The notes beneath the pieces are model-generated. The model was not told where the DNA came from. It saw only the letters and a program-made list of their open reading frames with translations, and did no database searches. Below, in pieces: positions 9,522-17,534 of a stretch of 64,000 nt of DNA; position 1 is the first letter of the stretch, and each line of letters opens with the position of its first letter. Source of the DNA: Micromonospora narathiwatensis (GTDB taxonomy: Bacteria > Actinomycetota > Actinomycetes > Mycobacteriales > Micromonosporaceae); the NCBI RefSeq assembly GCF_900089605.1, contig NZ_LT594324.1, forward strand, positions 2,914,001 to 2,978,000. Direction: 5' to 3'. Position numbers and translations under genes: made by a program.

Positions 9522-10466
9522 TCACCCTGGTGGCGGTCGTCGGTCCCGGGGGCTCGATCTCGGTTGTCCGTCCTTGCGGTCGATCTGCAGCTCCCGCTCC
9601 AACGCGGCCACCAGCGCGCGCAGGTCGTCCAGCCGCTGGCTGATCATGATCCGGTCGAGGTGGTCCGGTACGCCGTCGCGGTCCTCGTCGACCGCCATCC
9701 GTTCGGTCATCTCCAGCCGGCGGGCCTCCTCCATCGAGTTCACGATCACCGCGATCAGGATGTTCAGCAGCAGGTTGACGGTGAGTATCACGAAGCTGAC
9801 GTAGTAGACGAGGGTCCATGGCGACAGCGCCACGCCCTGTTCGATCAGATCGGGCAGGTTCTCCAGCGACAGCAGCACGAACAGGGTCAGCACGGCCTGC
9901 CCGATGGTGCCGTACTGCTCGGGGTAGGTGTCCTTGAAGATGAGCCAGCCGGCCATGCCGTACACGTACAGGGAGACCAGGGCGAGGGCGAGGAATCCGC
10001 CGACGCCGGGAAGGCTGCGCAGCAGGGCGACGACGATGGTGCGCAGCCCGGGTGAGAAGCGCACCAGTCGCAGCACCCGGGCGATGCGGATCACCCGCAG
10101 GGCGGCCGACTCGCCGTGCAGACCGGGGATGAACGCCGCGGCGATCACCGCGAAGTCGAAGACGTTCCAGCCGTGCCGGAAGAAGTCCTGCGGCCGGCGG
10201 CCGTGCGCCAGCACCCGGATGGCGATCTCGACGACGAACACCGCACGGAAGAACCACTCCAGCGCCCGCAGCAGTGTCCCGAGCGAGCCCGGGTGCGGGT
10301 AGGTCTCGACGCCGAGCAGCAGCGCGTTGAAGCCGATGACGAGGACGATCGTCAGATCGAACCAGCGTGATTCGACGATGCCGGCACACCCTCGGGCCAG
10401 GTGGGCCAGCCGGGACGAGGAGTCCGCCGGGACGGCTCGCTGGCGCGGCAGCGGCTGCTCGCTCAC
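9522..10466 (-). CDS. BacNav-like voltage-gated ion channel with Ca-binding-type loop
   Basis: A 314-residue six-helix channel subunit. S1-S3 lie between about residues 35 and 115. S4 carries Arg at every third position (Arg124, 127, 130, 133, 136), a full voltage sensor. The pore loop at residues 196-206 reads LFVLLSLENLP, where NaChBac-type channels have TLESW, so the key Glu (202) is kept but the surroundings differ. After S6 (NLLLNILIAVIVNSM) comes DEDRDGVPD (260-268), with Asp at the positions of a DxDxDGxxD calcium loop, then a Leu-heptad coiled coil (about 275-295) typical of tetrameric BacNav tails. Start is GTG at 10466. Confidence 0.9.
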   Translation of the reverse strand: MSEQPLPRQRAVPADSSSRLAHLARGCAGIVESRWFDLTIVLVIGFNALLLGVETYPHPGSLGTLLRALEWFFRAVFVVEIAIRVLAHGRRPQDFFRHGWNVFDFAVIAAAFIPGLHGESAALRVIRIARVLRLVRFSPGLRTIVVALLRSLPGVGGFLALALVSLYVYGMAGWLIFKDTYPEQYGTIGQAVLTLFVLLSLENLPDLIEQGVALSPWTLVYYVSFVILTVNLLLNILIAVIVNSMEEARRLEMTERMAVDEDRDGVPDHLDRIMISQRLDDLRALVAALERELQIDRKDGQPRSSPRDRRPPPG

Positions 10467-10690
10467 CGCTGCGCCCCCGCCGCGGTCGCCGTGCTGGCGG
10501 CCCCGCCCCCCGCAGCACCGGCCCGATCGGTGACGGGCAGTCGACGCCCTGCCGCACTCCGGTCCGACCCGGGCAGCCGGTCCTGTTCTGCGGACGAGGA
10601 ACGCGTCACGGCCTCGGCGCGGGGCGGCGACAACAGCGGGAAGATCACCGGGTCAGCCTACGGGTGCCCGGCCCTCCCCACGTGACGTCG

Positions 10691-11350
10691 CTACGGCTCG
10701 ATCAGTCCGGCGCGGATGGCGTACCGGGTCAGCTCCAGCCGGTCCCGCAGCCCGAGCTTCTGCAGCAGGTTGGCGCGATGCCGTTCCACCGTCTTGACGC
10801 TGATGACGAGCATGTCCGCGATCTGCTTGGACGAGTAGCCCTCCGCCACCAGTTTCAGGACCTCCTCCTCCCGGTCGGTGATGGCCCGGCCGGGCTGGTC
10901 GTCGCCCTTGGCGACGCGTTCGAGGTAGTTGCGGATCAGCGCGTTGACCGCACCGGGATACAGGAACGGTTCGCCGCGCACGGCGGCGCGGCACGCCTCC
11001 ACCAGGTCACGGTCGGCGACGGACTTCAGCACGTACCCGGACGCCCCGGCCTTCAGCGCCTCGAAGAAGTACTGCTCGTTGTCGTACATCGTCAGGATCA
11101 GGATGCGCATCTCGGGCAGCAGCCGAGACAGCTCCCGGGCGGCTTGCAGGCCGGTGAGGCGCGGCATGGCGATGTCCAGGATCGCCAGGTCGGGCCGCTC
11201 GTCACGGGCCCGGGCGATCGCTTCGGCGCCGTCGGCCGTCTCGGCGACCACGGTCAGATCCGGTTCGTTGTCGAGGATCAGTCGCACCCCGCGCCGGACC
11301 AGGGCGTGATCGTCGGCGAGCAGGATGCGCACCGGTCGGACCTCAGCCAT
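10691..11350 (-). CDS. NarL/LuxR-family response regulator
   Basis: A 219-residue regulator with receiver domain (LLADDH, phospho-Asp in LAILDIAMP, Lys in YVLKSV) and a C-terminal LuxR helix-turn-helix (ITDREEEVLKLVAEGYSSKQIADML). The ATG at 11350 overlaps the end of the kinase gene; a TTG two codons upstream is unlikely. It forms a coupled pair with that kinase. Confidence 0.94.
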   Translation of the reverse strand: MAEVRPVRILLADDHALVRRGVRLILDNEPDLTVVAETADGAEAIARARDERPDLAILDIAMPRLTGLQAARELSRLLPEMRILILTMYDNEQYFFEALKAGASGYVLKSVADRDLVEACRAAVRGEPFLYPGAVNALIRNYLERVAKGDDQPGRAITDREEEVLKLVAEGYSSKQIADMLVISVKTVERHRANLLQKLGLRDRLELTRYAIRAGLIEP

Positions 11351-12302
11351 CGGCAACCGGCTCCTGACTGCTGGGGACCCGCAGCCGCACCTCGCTGCCG
11401 CGACCGCCGGCCGGCCCCACGGTCAACTCCGCGCCGATGAGCAGCGCCCGTTCCCGCATCCCCCGGATACCGGCACCCTCCACCGCGTCACCCAGCCCAC
11501 GTCCGTCGTCGCGGATGCACAACTCTACGCCACCGGGTCGACGGCGCAGGGTGAGGACGACGTGGCTGGCGTCGGCGTGGCGGGCGGCGTTGGTCAGTGC
11601 CTCCTGGGCGACCCGGTAGAGCACCAGTTCGGCCTCCCTGCCCAGCTCGGGGAGGTCGTTGTCGACGCTGGGCCGCACGGTCAGCCCGGCCGTGGCGAAC
11701 TCGCCGGCCAGGGCCCTCAGCGCGCTGGCCAGGCCGAGTTCGTCCAGCACGCCGGGGCGCAGCCGGCGGGCGATCCGGCGGATCTCGTCGAGGCTGTTCC
11801 GGGTCGTCTCCTGCACCTGGTGCAGCTGGTCCCGCACCGCCGGCGGCGCCTGGTCGGCCACGCGTTTGAGTTCGAGCAGGACGGCGGTGAGGGTCTGGCC
11901 GATCTCGTCGTGCAGTTCCTGGGCGATGCGGCGCCGCTCGGCCTCCTGGGCGGACAGGGCACGGGCGGAACTGGTGGCGCGTTCGGCCTCCAACCGATCG
12001 AGCATGGTGTTGAAGGCGCGGATCAGCGCGGCGATGCCGGCGTGGCCGGTGACCGCCAGGCGATGCCCCGGACGCAGCAGGTCGATGGTGCCCATGGTGC
12101 GGCTGAGGCGTTCCAGCGGGGCCAACCCGATACGCAGCAGCACCGCGTTGGCGACCAACATGGCGGAGAGCCCGCCGGTCAGGATGAGCGCCTCGGTCAG
12201 CAGCACCGGGGTGGACACGGTGACCGGGCCGAGCATGAGCAGCGCCAGGGCCACCGCGAGCACGGCCGCGTTGAGCAGGAAGATCCGCCAGAACAGCGAC
12301 AC
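11343..12302 (-). CDS. NarL-type sensor histidine kinase with HAMP-like region
   Basis: A 319-residue kinase. GTG at 12302 (VSLFWRIFLLN) after GAGGAG is the natural start; the frame stays open far upstream without sense. Two N-terminal membrane helices have almost no loop, then a HAMP-like segment (about 60-110), HisKA_3 (AQELHDEIGQTLTAVL, phospho-His) and HATPase_c with VAQEALTNAARHA, DDGRGL and GIRGMRER. The lack of an extracellular domain suggests sensing within the membrane or cytoplasm. It is divergent from the small membrane protein and KhtT-like genes. Confidence 0.92.
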   Translation of the reverse strand: MSLFWRIFLLNAAVLAVALALLMLGPVTVSTPVLLTEALILTGGLSAMLVANAVLLRIGLAPLERLSRTMGTIDLLRPGHRLAVTGHAGIAALIRAFNTMLDRLEAERATSSARALSAQEAERRRIAQELHDEIGQTLTAVLLELKRVADQAPPAVRDQLHQVQETTRNSLDEIRRIARRLRPGVLDELGLASALRALAGEFATAGLTVRPSVDNDLPELGREAELVLYRVAQEALTNAARHADASHVVLTLRRRPGGVELCIRDDGRGLGDAVEGAGIRGMRERALLIGAELTVGPAGGRGSEVRLRVPSSQEPVADG

Positions 12303-12645
12303 TCCGGGTGGTCTCCTCGTGGGTGTTGTCCGATTGGGCCGGCAGCCGGCCAGGTTACCTCCGACCGTAGCCGCACCAGCCTGACTCGCCCTCGGACGGC
12401 TGTCGATCGGGGCTGACACCCATTTCGCCATGGGGGCGGGGCCCCAGATGGGCCGGCCCGCCCGCACGATTTGGGTGTCGGCACCGATGGTGGTCGCCGG
12501 GTCACCCGGGGCAGGGTGGAACCCGACGCCGGATCGCGCGACACGACCCGGCGTCGGCACGGCCGGATGGCGCGTCCGGCACCTCCGCCCGGTCCGGCTT
12601 CTCCGCACCCGGTGGGGACAACGGCCGCGCCCGGAGGGAGGAGTG
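12303..12645. other. divergent intergenic region with a widely spaced inverted repeat
   Basis: No gene is supported in these 343 bases between divergent operons. GACACCCA (12415-12422) and its complement TGGGTGTC (12472-12479) are 49 bases apart and could be paired operator half-sites for the flanking two-component system; this is inference only. Confidence 0.4.
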
Positions 12646-12957
12646 ATGGATCGCAGCGGCCGGCGGGAGAAGAGCCGGAGGCGGTCGCCGCGGGGCGGCT
12701 GGGCACTGCTGGCGTTCGCGGTGGTCACCATGGCGTTCGGCATCGCCATCGGCAACGGACTGGTGCTCGCGGCCGGCCTCGTCCTGGCCGCGACCGCCGT
12801 TCACCTGCTCACCCCGGCCACGGCGGCCCAGGTGCCGGCCAGCACCGAACCGCCTGACCACGCCCACCTCACCGACATGCCCGACGCGCGCCGGCCGCAC
12901 GGCGCATCACCGCGACCGAGGTCGGCCGACACCGCGTCCGGCTGGAGGAGATCATGA
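12646..12957 (+). CDS. Small membrane protein
   Basis: A 103-residue protein with a basic N-terminus (RSGRREKSRRR), a hydrophobic hairpin of two helices (about residues 19-58) and a polar Pro/His-containing tail. GGAGGGAGGAG upstream makes the ATG at 12646 secure. Its stop overlaps the next ATG (ATGA), so it is produced together with the TrkA-C protein. No family recognised. Confidence 0.75.
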   Translation: MDRSGRREKSRRRSPRGGWALLAFAVVTMAFGIAIGNGLVLAAGLVLAATAVHLLTPATAAQVPASTEPPDHAHLTDMPDARRPHGASPRPRSADTASGWRRS

Positions 12958-13454
12958 GAATCGAACGCACCGCGCTGCCCGGCGTCGGCGTCAACCACGC
13001 CACCACCACCGCCGACGGCCAGCGCCTCGGCGTCATCTGCCACCTCACCGGCCGCCGCGACCTCGTCTTCTACGACCCCGAGGATCCGCAGGCGGTCGCC
13101 GCCACGGTCGTCCTCCAACCCGACGAGGCGCACCAGATCGCCGACCTGCTCGACGCCACGATCACCATCGACCACCTCGCCCACCTCGAGGAGCAGATCA
13201 CCGGCATCACCGCGGCCCGCATCCGGATACCGGCGGGGTCCGCGTACGCGGACCGTCCGATCCGCGACACCCGCGCCCACCCGGGCGCCTTGATCGTCGC
13301 CGTCATCCACGACGAGCGGATCACCACCACACCCGATTCCGACCTCGTGCTCCGCCACGGCGACACCGTCGTCGCCGTCGGCGACCAGGACGCCATCACC
13401 GCGCTGGCCGACCTCCTCACCACGGAGCACCACCACCCGTCGGCGCACCGGTAG
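12954..13454 (+). CDS. KhtT-like cation/proton antiporter regulatory subunit (TrkA-C)
   Basis: A 166-residue soluble protein with an N-terminal KhtT-type domain (MRIERTALPGVG, then HLTGRRDLVFYDPEDP) and a C-terminal TrkA-C (RCK-C) domain (about 88-160: GALIVAVIHDERITTTPDSDLVLRHGDTVVAVG). Family members sit on CPA2-type K+/H+ antiporters and gate them through nucleotide or pH binding. The usual antiporter gene does not follow; a terminator and ribosomal protein genes do. It may act on an antiporter elsewhere, or with the overlapping small membrane protein. Confidence 0.85.
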   Translation: MRIERTALPGVGVNHATTTADGQRLGVICHLTGRRDLVFYDPEDPQAVAATVVLQPDEAHQIADLLDATITIDHLAHLEEQITGITAARIRIPAGSAYADRPIRDTRAHPGALIVAVIHDERITTTPDSDLVLRHGDTVVAVGDQDAITALADLLTTEHHHPSAHR

Positions 13455-13464
13455 CCGGCCTTCG

Positions 13465-13500
13465 GCCGGGGAGCGGCCGAGGCACCAGCCGCTCCCCGGC
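13465..13500 (+). terminator. terminator after the KhtT-like gene
   Basis: Perfect 12-base arms (GCCGGGGAGCGG at 13465-13476, complement at 13489-13500), loop 12 bases, ten bases after the stop codon. Confidence 0.75.
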
Positions 13501-13715
13501 TCCGACGACCGCGACACCTCGGGGCCAGGGCCCGGCTCAGCCGTCCCCCGGCCGGGACGCACACCGTTCGGGCCGTCCCGTGGCGACAGGTCCGCTCGGG
13601 GCCGTCGCGGTCACCGGGCGGCTCGCAGCCGCCTCACCTCCGCCCGCCGTGGCCATGCCGCGCGACCAGTTCCGCGCGGCGGGACCGCCGGTTGGGTACG
13701 CTCCGGCGCGTCATC

Positions 13716-13883
13716 TCAACGCTCCTCGCGGTACTCGACGTGCCGGCGCAGGACGGGGTCGTACTTGCGCAGGACGAGGCGGTCCGGATCGTTGCGGCGA
13801 TTCTTGCGGGTCACGTACGTGTGGCCGGTGCCGGCGGTGCTGCGCAGCTTGATGATCGGACGGATGTCGGTCCGGCGGGCCAT
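13716..13883 (-). CDS. rpmG: 50S ribosomal protein L33, zinc-free (C-minus) paralogue
   Basis: A 55-residue L33 ([20 protein letters not shown], ending HVEYREER) too short to stand out among ORFs. It has no Cys at all, so it lacks the zinc ribbon of the standard form. Such C-minus paralogues are made under zinc shortage and replace the zinc-binding protein in the ribosome. The ATG overlaps the L28 stop (ATGA), and both genes would be read from the Zur-box promoter region at 14256-14275. Confidence 0.95.
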   Translation of the reverse strand: MARRTDIRPIIKLRSTAGTGHTYVTRKNRRNDPDRLVLRKYDPVLRRHVEYREER

Positions 13884-14119
13884 CAGAGCCGCACCCCCCG
13901 GCCGCGCAGCTCCGCCACTACCTTGTCGATGCCCCTACGGTCCACGGTGCGCATCGCCTTCGCGGTCAGGGTCAGGGTGACCCACCGCTTTTCCGACGCC
14001 AGCCAGTACCGGTGGTGCTGCAGGTTCGGGTTCCAGCGGCGGCGGGTGCGCCGGTGGGAGTGGGACACGGCGTTGCCGAAGCTCGGCTCGGCGCACGTGA
14101 CATCACAGCGTCGGGACAT
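13883..14119 (-). CDS. rpmB: 50S ribosomal protein L28, Zur-type paralogue
   Basis: A 78-residue L28 (opening [16 protein letters not shown], then [16 protein letters not shown]). It has only Cys5 and Cys9 (CxxxC) and no second CxxC pair, so the four-Cys zinc site is absent. It starts the two-gene rpmB-rpmG unit divergent from mrf. ATG at 14119 follows AAGGAG; upstream in-frame codons to 14152 lie in the promoter region. Confidence 0.95.
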   Translation of the reverse strand: MSRRCDVTCAEPSFGNAVSHSHRRTRRRWNPNLQHHRYWLASEKRWVTLTLTAKAMRTVDRRGIDKVVAELRGRGVRL

Positions 14120-14255
14120 GGTCTTCTGCTCTCCTTCGACGATTCGGGGCAACGGGAACGTGCGCGCTTCTGTCGCAACCGTCCGACCGGATCCGGGTGG
14201 GTCGCGTGTCCGTCGCCACCCGCACCTCCCTGGACGTGTCCTCGCCCACCGACTC

Positions 14256-14275
14256 TATAATGACAATCGTTTTCA
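14256..14275. promoter_or_regulatory. Zur box overlapping a consensus -10
   Basis: TGACAATCGTTTTCA (14261-14275) matches the actinobacterial Zur operator pattern (TGAaAATgATTtTCA-like dyad). TATAAT at 14256-14261 overlaps its first base, so Zur binding would occlude plus-strand transcription of mrf-rpmE2. The same box lies between the divergent rpmB-rpmG and mrf-rpmE2 operons and can control both. Confidence 0.85.
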
Positions 14276-14296
14276 GTAAGAGTCGAGAGGACTGTG

Positions 14297-15595
14297 ATGT
14301 CGACGTCACCGCTCGCGCCACCCGACCAGGGGGCCACGGACACCGGAGCGCGCCCGTCCCTGACCGTGCTGGCCGGCTTCTGGCCCGCCGCGACGTACGC
14401 CGTCGCCCGTGCCCTGCTCGCCGCGGACGCCTCCCTGTTGCTGGTGCGGCACGACCTCACCGGCGTACGGGACGGGCACGTGCACCGGGTGGTGCGCGAC
14501 CGGGACGGCCTGCTGGAGGACGAGCGGGTCAGGCTGGCCCACGGCTGCGTCTCCTGCACGCTGCGCGAGGACGTGCTGCCGACCCTGGCCCGACTGGCCC
14601 GCCACCACCCCGACCGGGATCTGCTGCTCATGCTGCCCGAGGTGGTGGAGCCGGAGGCGATGGCCGCCGCGTGCGCCCACTGCCTCGTCGACGGTGCGAC
14701 CGTCACCGACCTGGTGCACATCGACTCGTACCTCACGGTCGTCGACATGGAGCACCTGCTCGACGGGCTGGCCAGCACCGACGACCTGAAAACCCTGGGC
14801 ATCCAGGCCGCCGACGACGACGACCGGGCGCTGGCCGACGTGATCGTCCGCCAGATCGAGTACGCCGACACGCTGGTCCTGTGGGGCCGGTCCCGCGACG
14901 GGGCGTACGACACCGGCCGACTGTCGGTGCTGTTGGCGCGCATGGCGCCGTGGGCCACCCAGGTCCAGGTGGACGGCGAGGTCCTCGACGCCGGCGTCCT
15001 GACCCGCCGGCTGCGCGGCACCCTCCGGCATCGTCCGGAGACGCCGGGCGTGCTGACCCGCGGGCTGGAGGGCTACCCGCTCGGCCTCCACGAGCCACAC
15101 GCGGAGCAGGGTGTCGTCTCCGCCGTGTTCCGGGCCCGCCGCCCCTTCCACCCCCGCCGCCTGCACGACGTCCTCGAGACGGTGAACGTCGAAATGATCC
15201 GCTCCCGCGGGCACCTCTGGCTGGCCAGTCAACCCGAGACCGTCCTCACCTGGGACTTCGCCGGTGGCGGACTGTCCATGGGCGCGCTCGGTCGCTGGCT
15301 CACCGCCCTGCCCGACCACCGCTGGGGCGACGTGTCCGACCATCGCCGGCTCGCCGCCGCGCTGGAGTGGGATCCGTACTACGGGGACCGGCACCAGCAT
15401 CTGGTCTTCATCGGCCTGGACGTCGACGCCGCCGGGCTGCACCGCGCCCTGTCCGCCTGCCTGCTCACCGACGCCGAGCTCGCCGACGGCGAGGAAGCCT
15501 GGCGGGACTACGACGACCCGCTCGCCGGCTGCTTCCCCCTCATCGAGCCCGATCCGACCCGGCACCGCACCGACCACGAAGGAGAATCCGCGTGA
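14297..15595 (+). CDS. mrf: CobW-like ribosome-hibernation-factor recruiting protein Mrf
   Basis: A 432-residue CobW/COG0523-superfamily protein. It has the superfamily's metal-motif position as GCVSCTL (two Cys) and a C-terminal CobW_C domain ([19 protein letters not shown]). The segment where the Walker A loop belongs reads [13 protein letters not shown] and has no GKT/GKS. In mycobacteria the homologue Mrf, encoded with C-minus ribosomal proteins under Zur, recruits hibernation factor Mpy to zinc-starved ribosomes. Position between L28/L33 and L31 and the Zur box support that role. ATG at 14297 is chosen after GAGAGG; GTG at 14294 is possible. Its stop overlaps the rpmE2 start. Confidence 0.88.
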   Translation: MSTSPLAPPDQGATDTGARPSLTVLAGFWPAATYAVARALLAADASLLLVRHDLTGVRDGHVHRVVRDRDGLLEDERVRLAHGCVSCTLREDVLPTLARLARHHPDRDLLLMLPEVVEPEAMAAACAHCLVDGATVTDLVHIDSYLTVVDMEHLLDGLASTDDLKTLGIQAADDDDRALADVIVRQIEYADTLVLWGRSRDGAYDTGRLSVLLARMAPWATQVQVDGEVLDAGVLTRRLRGTLRHRPETPGVLTRGLEGYPLGLHEPHAEQGVVSAVFRARRPFHPRRLHDVLETVNVEMIRSRGHLWLASQPETVLTWDFAGGGLSMGALGRWLTALPDHRWGDVSDHRRLAAALEWDPYYGDRHQHLVFIGLDVDAAGLHRALSACLLTDAELADGEEAWRDYDDPLAGCFPLIEPDPTRHRTDHEGESA

Positions 15596-15861
15596 AGCGC
15601 GACATCCACCCCGAGTACCGGCCCGTCGTCTACCGCGACCGCGCCGCGAACTTCGCCTTCCTCACCCGCTCCACCGCCACCAGCGATCAGACCGTCGAAT
15701 GGAGCGACGGCAACACGTACGCGGTGATCGACGTGCAGATCTCGTCCGCCAGCCACCCCTTCTGGACGGGCCGGCAGCGCCTGCTCGACACGGAGGGGCC
15801 GGTGGAGAGGTTCCGCGCCAGGTACGCCCGCCACCGCCACCGGCATGGCGCGGGCAGTTGA
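15592..15861 (+). CDS. rpmE2: 50S ribosomal protein L31 type B (zinc-free)
   Basis: An 89-residue type B L31 (opening [21 protein letters not shown], with [10 protein letters not shown]). No Cys is present, so this is the zinc-independent form. It begins with a GTGA overlap with mrf and an AAGGAGAA ribosome-binding site, hence the same zinc-starvation operon. Confidence 0.95.
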   Translation: MKRDIHPEYRPVVYRDRAANFAFLTRSTATSDQTVEWSDGNTYAVIDVQISSASHPFWTGRQRLLDTEGPVERFRARYARHRHRHGAGS

Positions 15862-15919
15862 GCGGGCGCAGCCCTATTGACGGTACGGCGGGTGACGTGG
15901 TGTGCTCGATGCGTAACGC

Positions 15920-15940
15920 TAACGAAAACCGTGATCGTTA
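15920..15940. promoter_or_regulatory. operator-like inverted repeat upstream of the SCO5389-like gene
   Basis: TAACGA (15920-15925) and TCGTTA (15935-15940) are perfect inverted arms 9 bases apart in a locally A+T-rich stretch that holds plausible -10 sequence. It differs from the Zur consensus, though GAAAAC inside it is shared. Confidence 0.4.
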
Positions 15941-15971
15941 ATTCGTGATCGCTGCCATGACGAGGAGGAGC

Positions 15972-16364
15972 ATGTCTCTCACCGTGCCGCCCAGCCTGCT
16001 CGAGGCCGCCGAGTCCGGCCCCGTCGACGACGAGGACTTCGCCGCCTGCGTACGCGACTCGCTGCCCTACGCGTGGCAGACCGTCAGCCGCGTGGTCGCC
16101 GACCTGCGGTCCGGTGACGCGGAGTTCGCCGACAACGCGGTTCCGCCGCCCACCGAGGCGGAGCGCGGGCAGTTGTTGAGAGCCCTGGCGAGCGACGCCA
16201 TCCGGGCCAGCCTGGAGAGCCACTTCGGGGTGCGGTTGGCGTTCCAGAACTGCCATCGGGTGGCGGCCTTCCGACCGTCCGCCGTGGACTCCGACACCTA
16301 CCGCAGGTTCGTCTCGACCCGGGGCCAACTGCTCAACCAGTCGCCCGAGCTGCGCGACTGCTGA
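15972..16364 (+). CDS. SCO5389-family small protein
   Basis: A 130-residue soluble protein that matches, from memory, the conserved Streptomyces SCO5389 family: MSLTVPPSLL start, SLPYAW, EFADN, PPPTEAERGQLLRALASDAIR, HFGVRLAFQNCHRVA and the ending QLLNQSPELRDC. The function is unknown. The homologue usually sits elsewhere in the chromosome next to nucS, so this copy inside a zinc-regulated block may be a paralogue. ATG at 15972 after GAGG; upstream ATG 15957 and GTG 15945 are alternatives. Confidence 0.78.
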   Translation: MSLTVPPSLLEAAESGPVDDEDFAACVRDSLPYAWQTVSRVVADLRSGDAEFADNAVPPPTEAERGQLLRALASDAIRASLESHFGVRLAFQNCHRVAAFRPSAVDSDTYRRFVSTRGQLLNQSPELRDC

Positions 16365-16498
16365 CCCGGCCGGTGCCCGGCGGGCACGGTGCGGGCGCGG
16401 ACGCGCCTGAACCCGCCCGCCGGGCATCGGCGGAGCCGACACGCCGAACGGGTGATCCCCGCCCCGGAGGCGCCACCTTCCGGTAGCGTTACCGCTCA

Positions 16499-16513
16499 TG
16501 ACAACGGTTTGCA
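16499..16513 (+). promoter_or_regulatory. second Zur-box-like site
   Basis: TGACAACGGTTTGCA differs at few positions from the Zur box at 14261 (TGACAATCGTTTTCA) and has the same dyad frame. It lies 26 bases upstream of the ATPase start, within the expected transcription start region, so zinc-loaded Zur could repress that gene. Confidence 0.6.
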
Positions 16514-16538
16514 ATAGAAGTGTCGGAGGGTGTCAGCG

Positions 16539-17516
16539 GTGAAGGTCGCTTTCGTGGGCAAAGGCGGCAGCGGAAAGACGACGCTGGCGGCCCTGTTCGC
16601 CCGCCACCTCGCCGGCCAGGAGCGGCCGGTGCTGGCCATCGACGCCGACATCAACCAGCATCTCGCGGTCGCCCTCGGCGGCGACGCGCACGCCCTGGCG
16701 GGACTGACCCCGCTCGGCGAGCACCTACCGGCGATCAAGGAGTACCTGCGGGGCGGCAATCCCCGTATCGGCACGGCCACCCAGATGGTCAAGACCACTC
16801 CGCCCGGGCGCGGTTCGCGGCTGGTGCGGGTGGTCGAGGAGAACCCGGTCTACGCCGCCTGCGTACGCCGGCTCGGCGGGGTACGGATGGCGGCGACCGG
16901 CGAGTTCAGCGCCGAGGACCTGGGGGTGGCCTGCTACCACTCGAAGGTGGGCGCGGTGGAGCTGCTGCTCAACCACATGCTCGACGGGCCCGGCGAGTAC
17001 GTGGTGGTGGACATGACCGCCGGCGCGGACTCCTTCGCCTCCGGCCTGTTCACCCGGTTCGACCGCACCTTCCTGGTGTGCGAGCCGACGGTGCGCAGCG
17101 TCGGGGTCTACCGGCAGTACGCCGGCTACGCCCGCGACTACGGAGTGGCCCTGTCGGTCGTCGGCAACAAGATCGAGGACAGCGACGACGTGGACTTCCT
17201 GCGTGAGCACGTCGGCGCGGACCTGCTGACCTGGGTCAGCCGCTCGCCCTACGTACGCCGCGCGGAACGGGGCACCGTCGCTCCACTGGCGGACCTCGAG
17301 GCCGCCAACCGCGCCGTTCTGGCGACGTTGGCGGAGACCGTGGACGGCACGGCGCAGGACTGGGCGGCCTTCACCCGGTGGGCGCACGAGTTCCACCGAC
17401 GCAACGCCGCCGCCTGGGCCAACGACCGCGCCGGGACGGACCTCGCCGCCCAGATCGATCCCGACTTCCGGATGGGCACGCAGGTTCTCAGCGTGCCGGC
17501 AGCGGTGACCGCGTGA
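16539..17516 (+). CDS. CooC/MinD-like P-loop ATPase in the zinc block
   Basis: A 325-residue SIMIBI-class ATPase. The deviant Walker A is GKGGSGKTT at residues 7-15 (signature Lys after the first Gly), switch-type motifs are AIDADINQH and VVDMTAGADSF, and FLVCEPTVRS and VVGNKIED follow in the order of MinD/CooC proteins. CooC-type members insert nickel or other metals or drive redox-cofactor maturation. With a Zur-like box upstream and zur convergent downstream, a role in zinc-starvation metal handling is likely but inferred. GTG at 16539 has GGAGG at proper distance; the GTG at 16530 abuts it. Confidence 0.85.
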   Translation: MKVAFVGKGGSGKTTLAALFARHLAGQERPVLAIDADINQHLAVALGGDAHALAGLTPLGEHLPAIKEYLRGGNPRIGTATQMVKTTPPGRGSRLVRVVEENPVYAACVRRLGGVRMAATGEFSAEDLGVACYHSKVGAVELLLNHMLDGPGEYVVVDMTAGADSFASGLFTRFDRTFLVCEPTVRSVGVYRQYAGYARDYGVALSVVGNKIEDSDDVDFLREHVGADLLTWVSRSPYVRRAERGTVAPLADLEAANRAVLATLAETVDGTAQDWAAFTRWAHEFHRRNAAAWANDRAGTDLAAQIDPDFRMGTQVLSVPAAVTA

Positions 17517-17534
17517 ATCCGTCGGCCGCCATGG

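Noticed and set aside
15920..15940. Calling the TAACGA dyad a Zur box
   Set aside because: Only the GAAAAC core resembles the consensus; spacing and arms differ from the two better sites.
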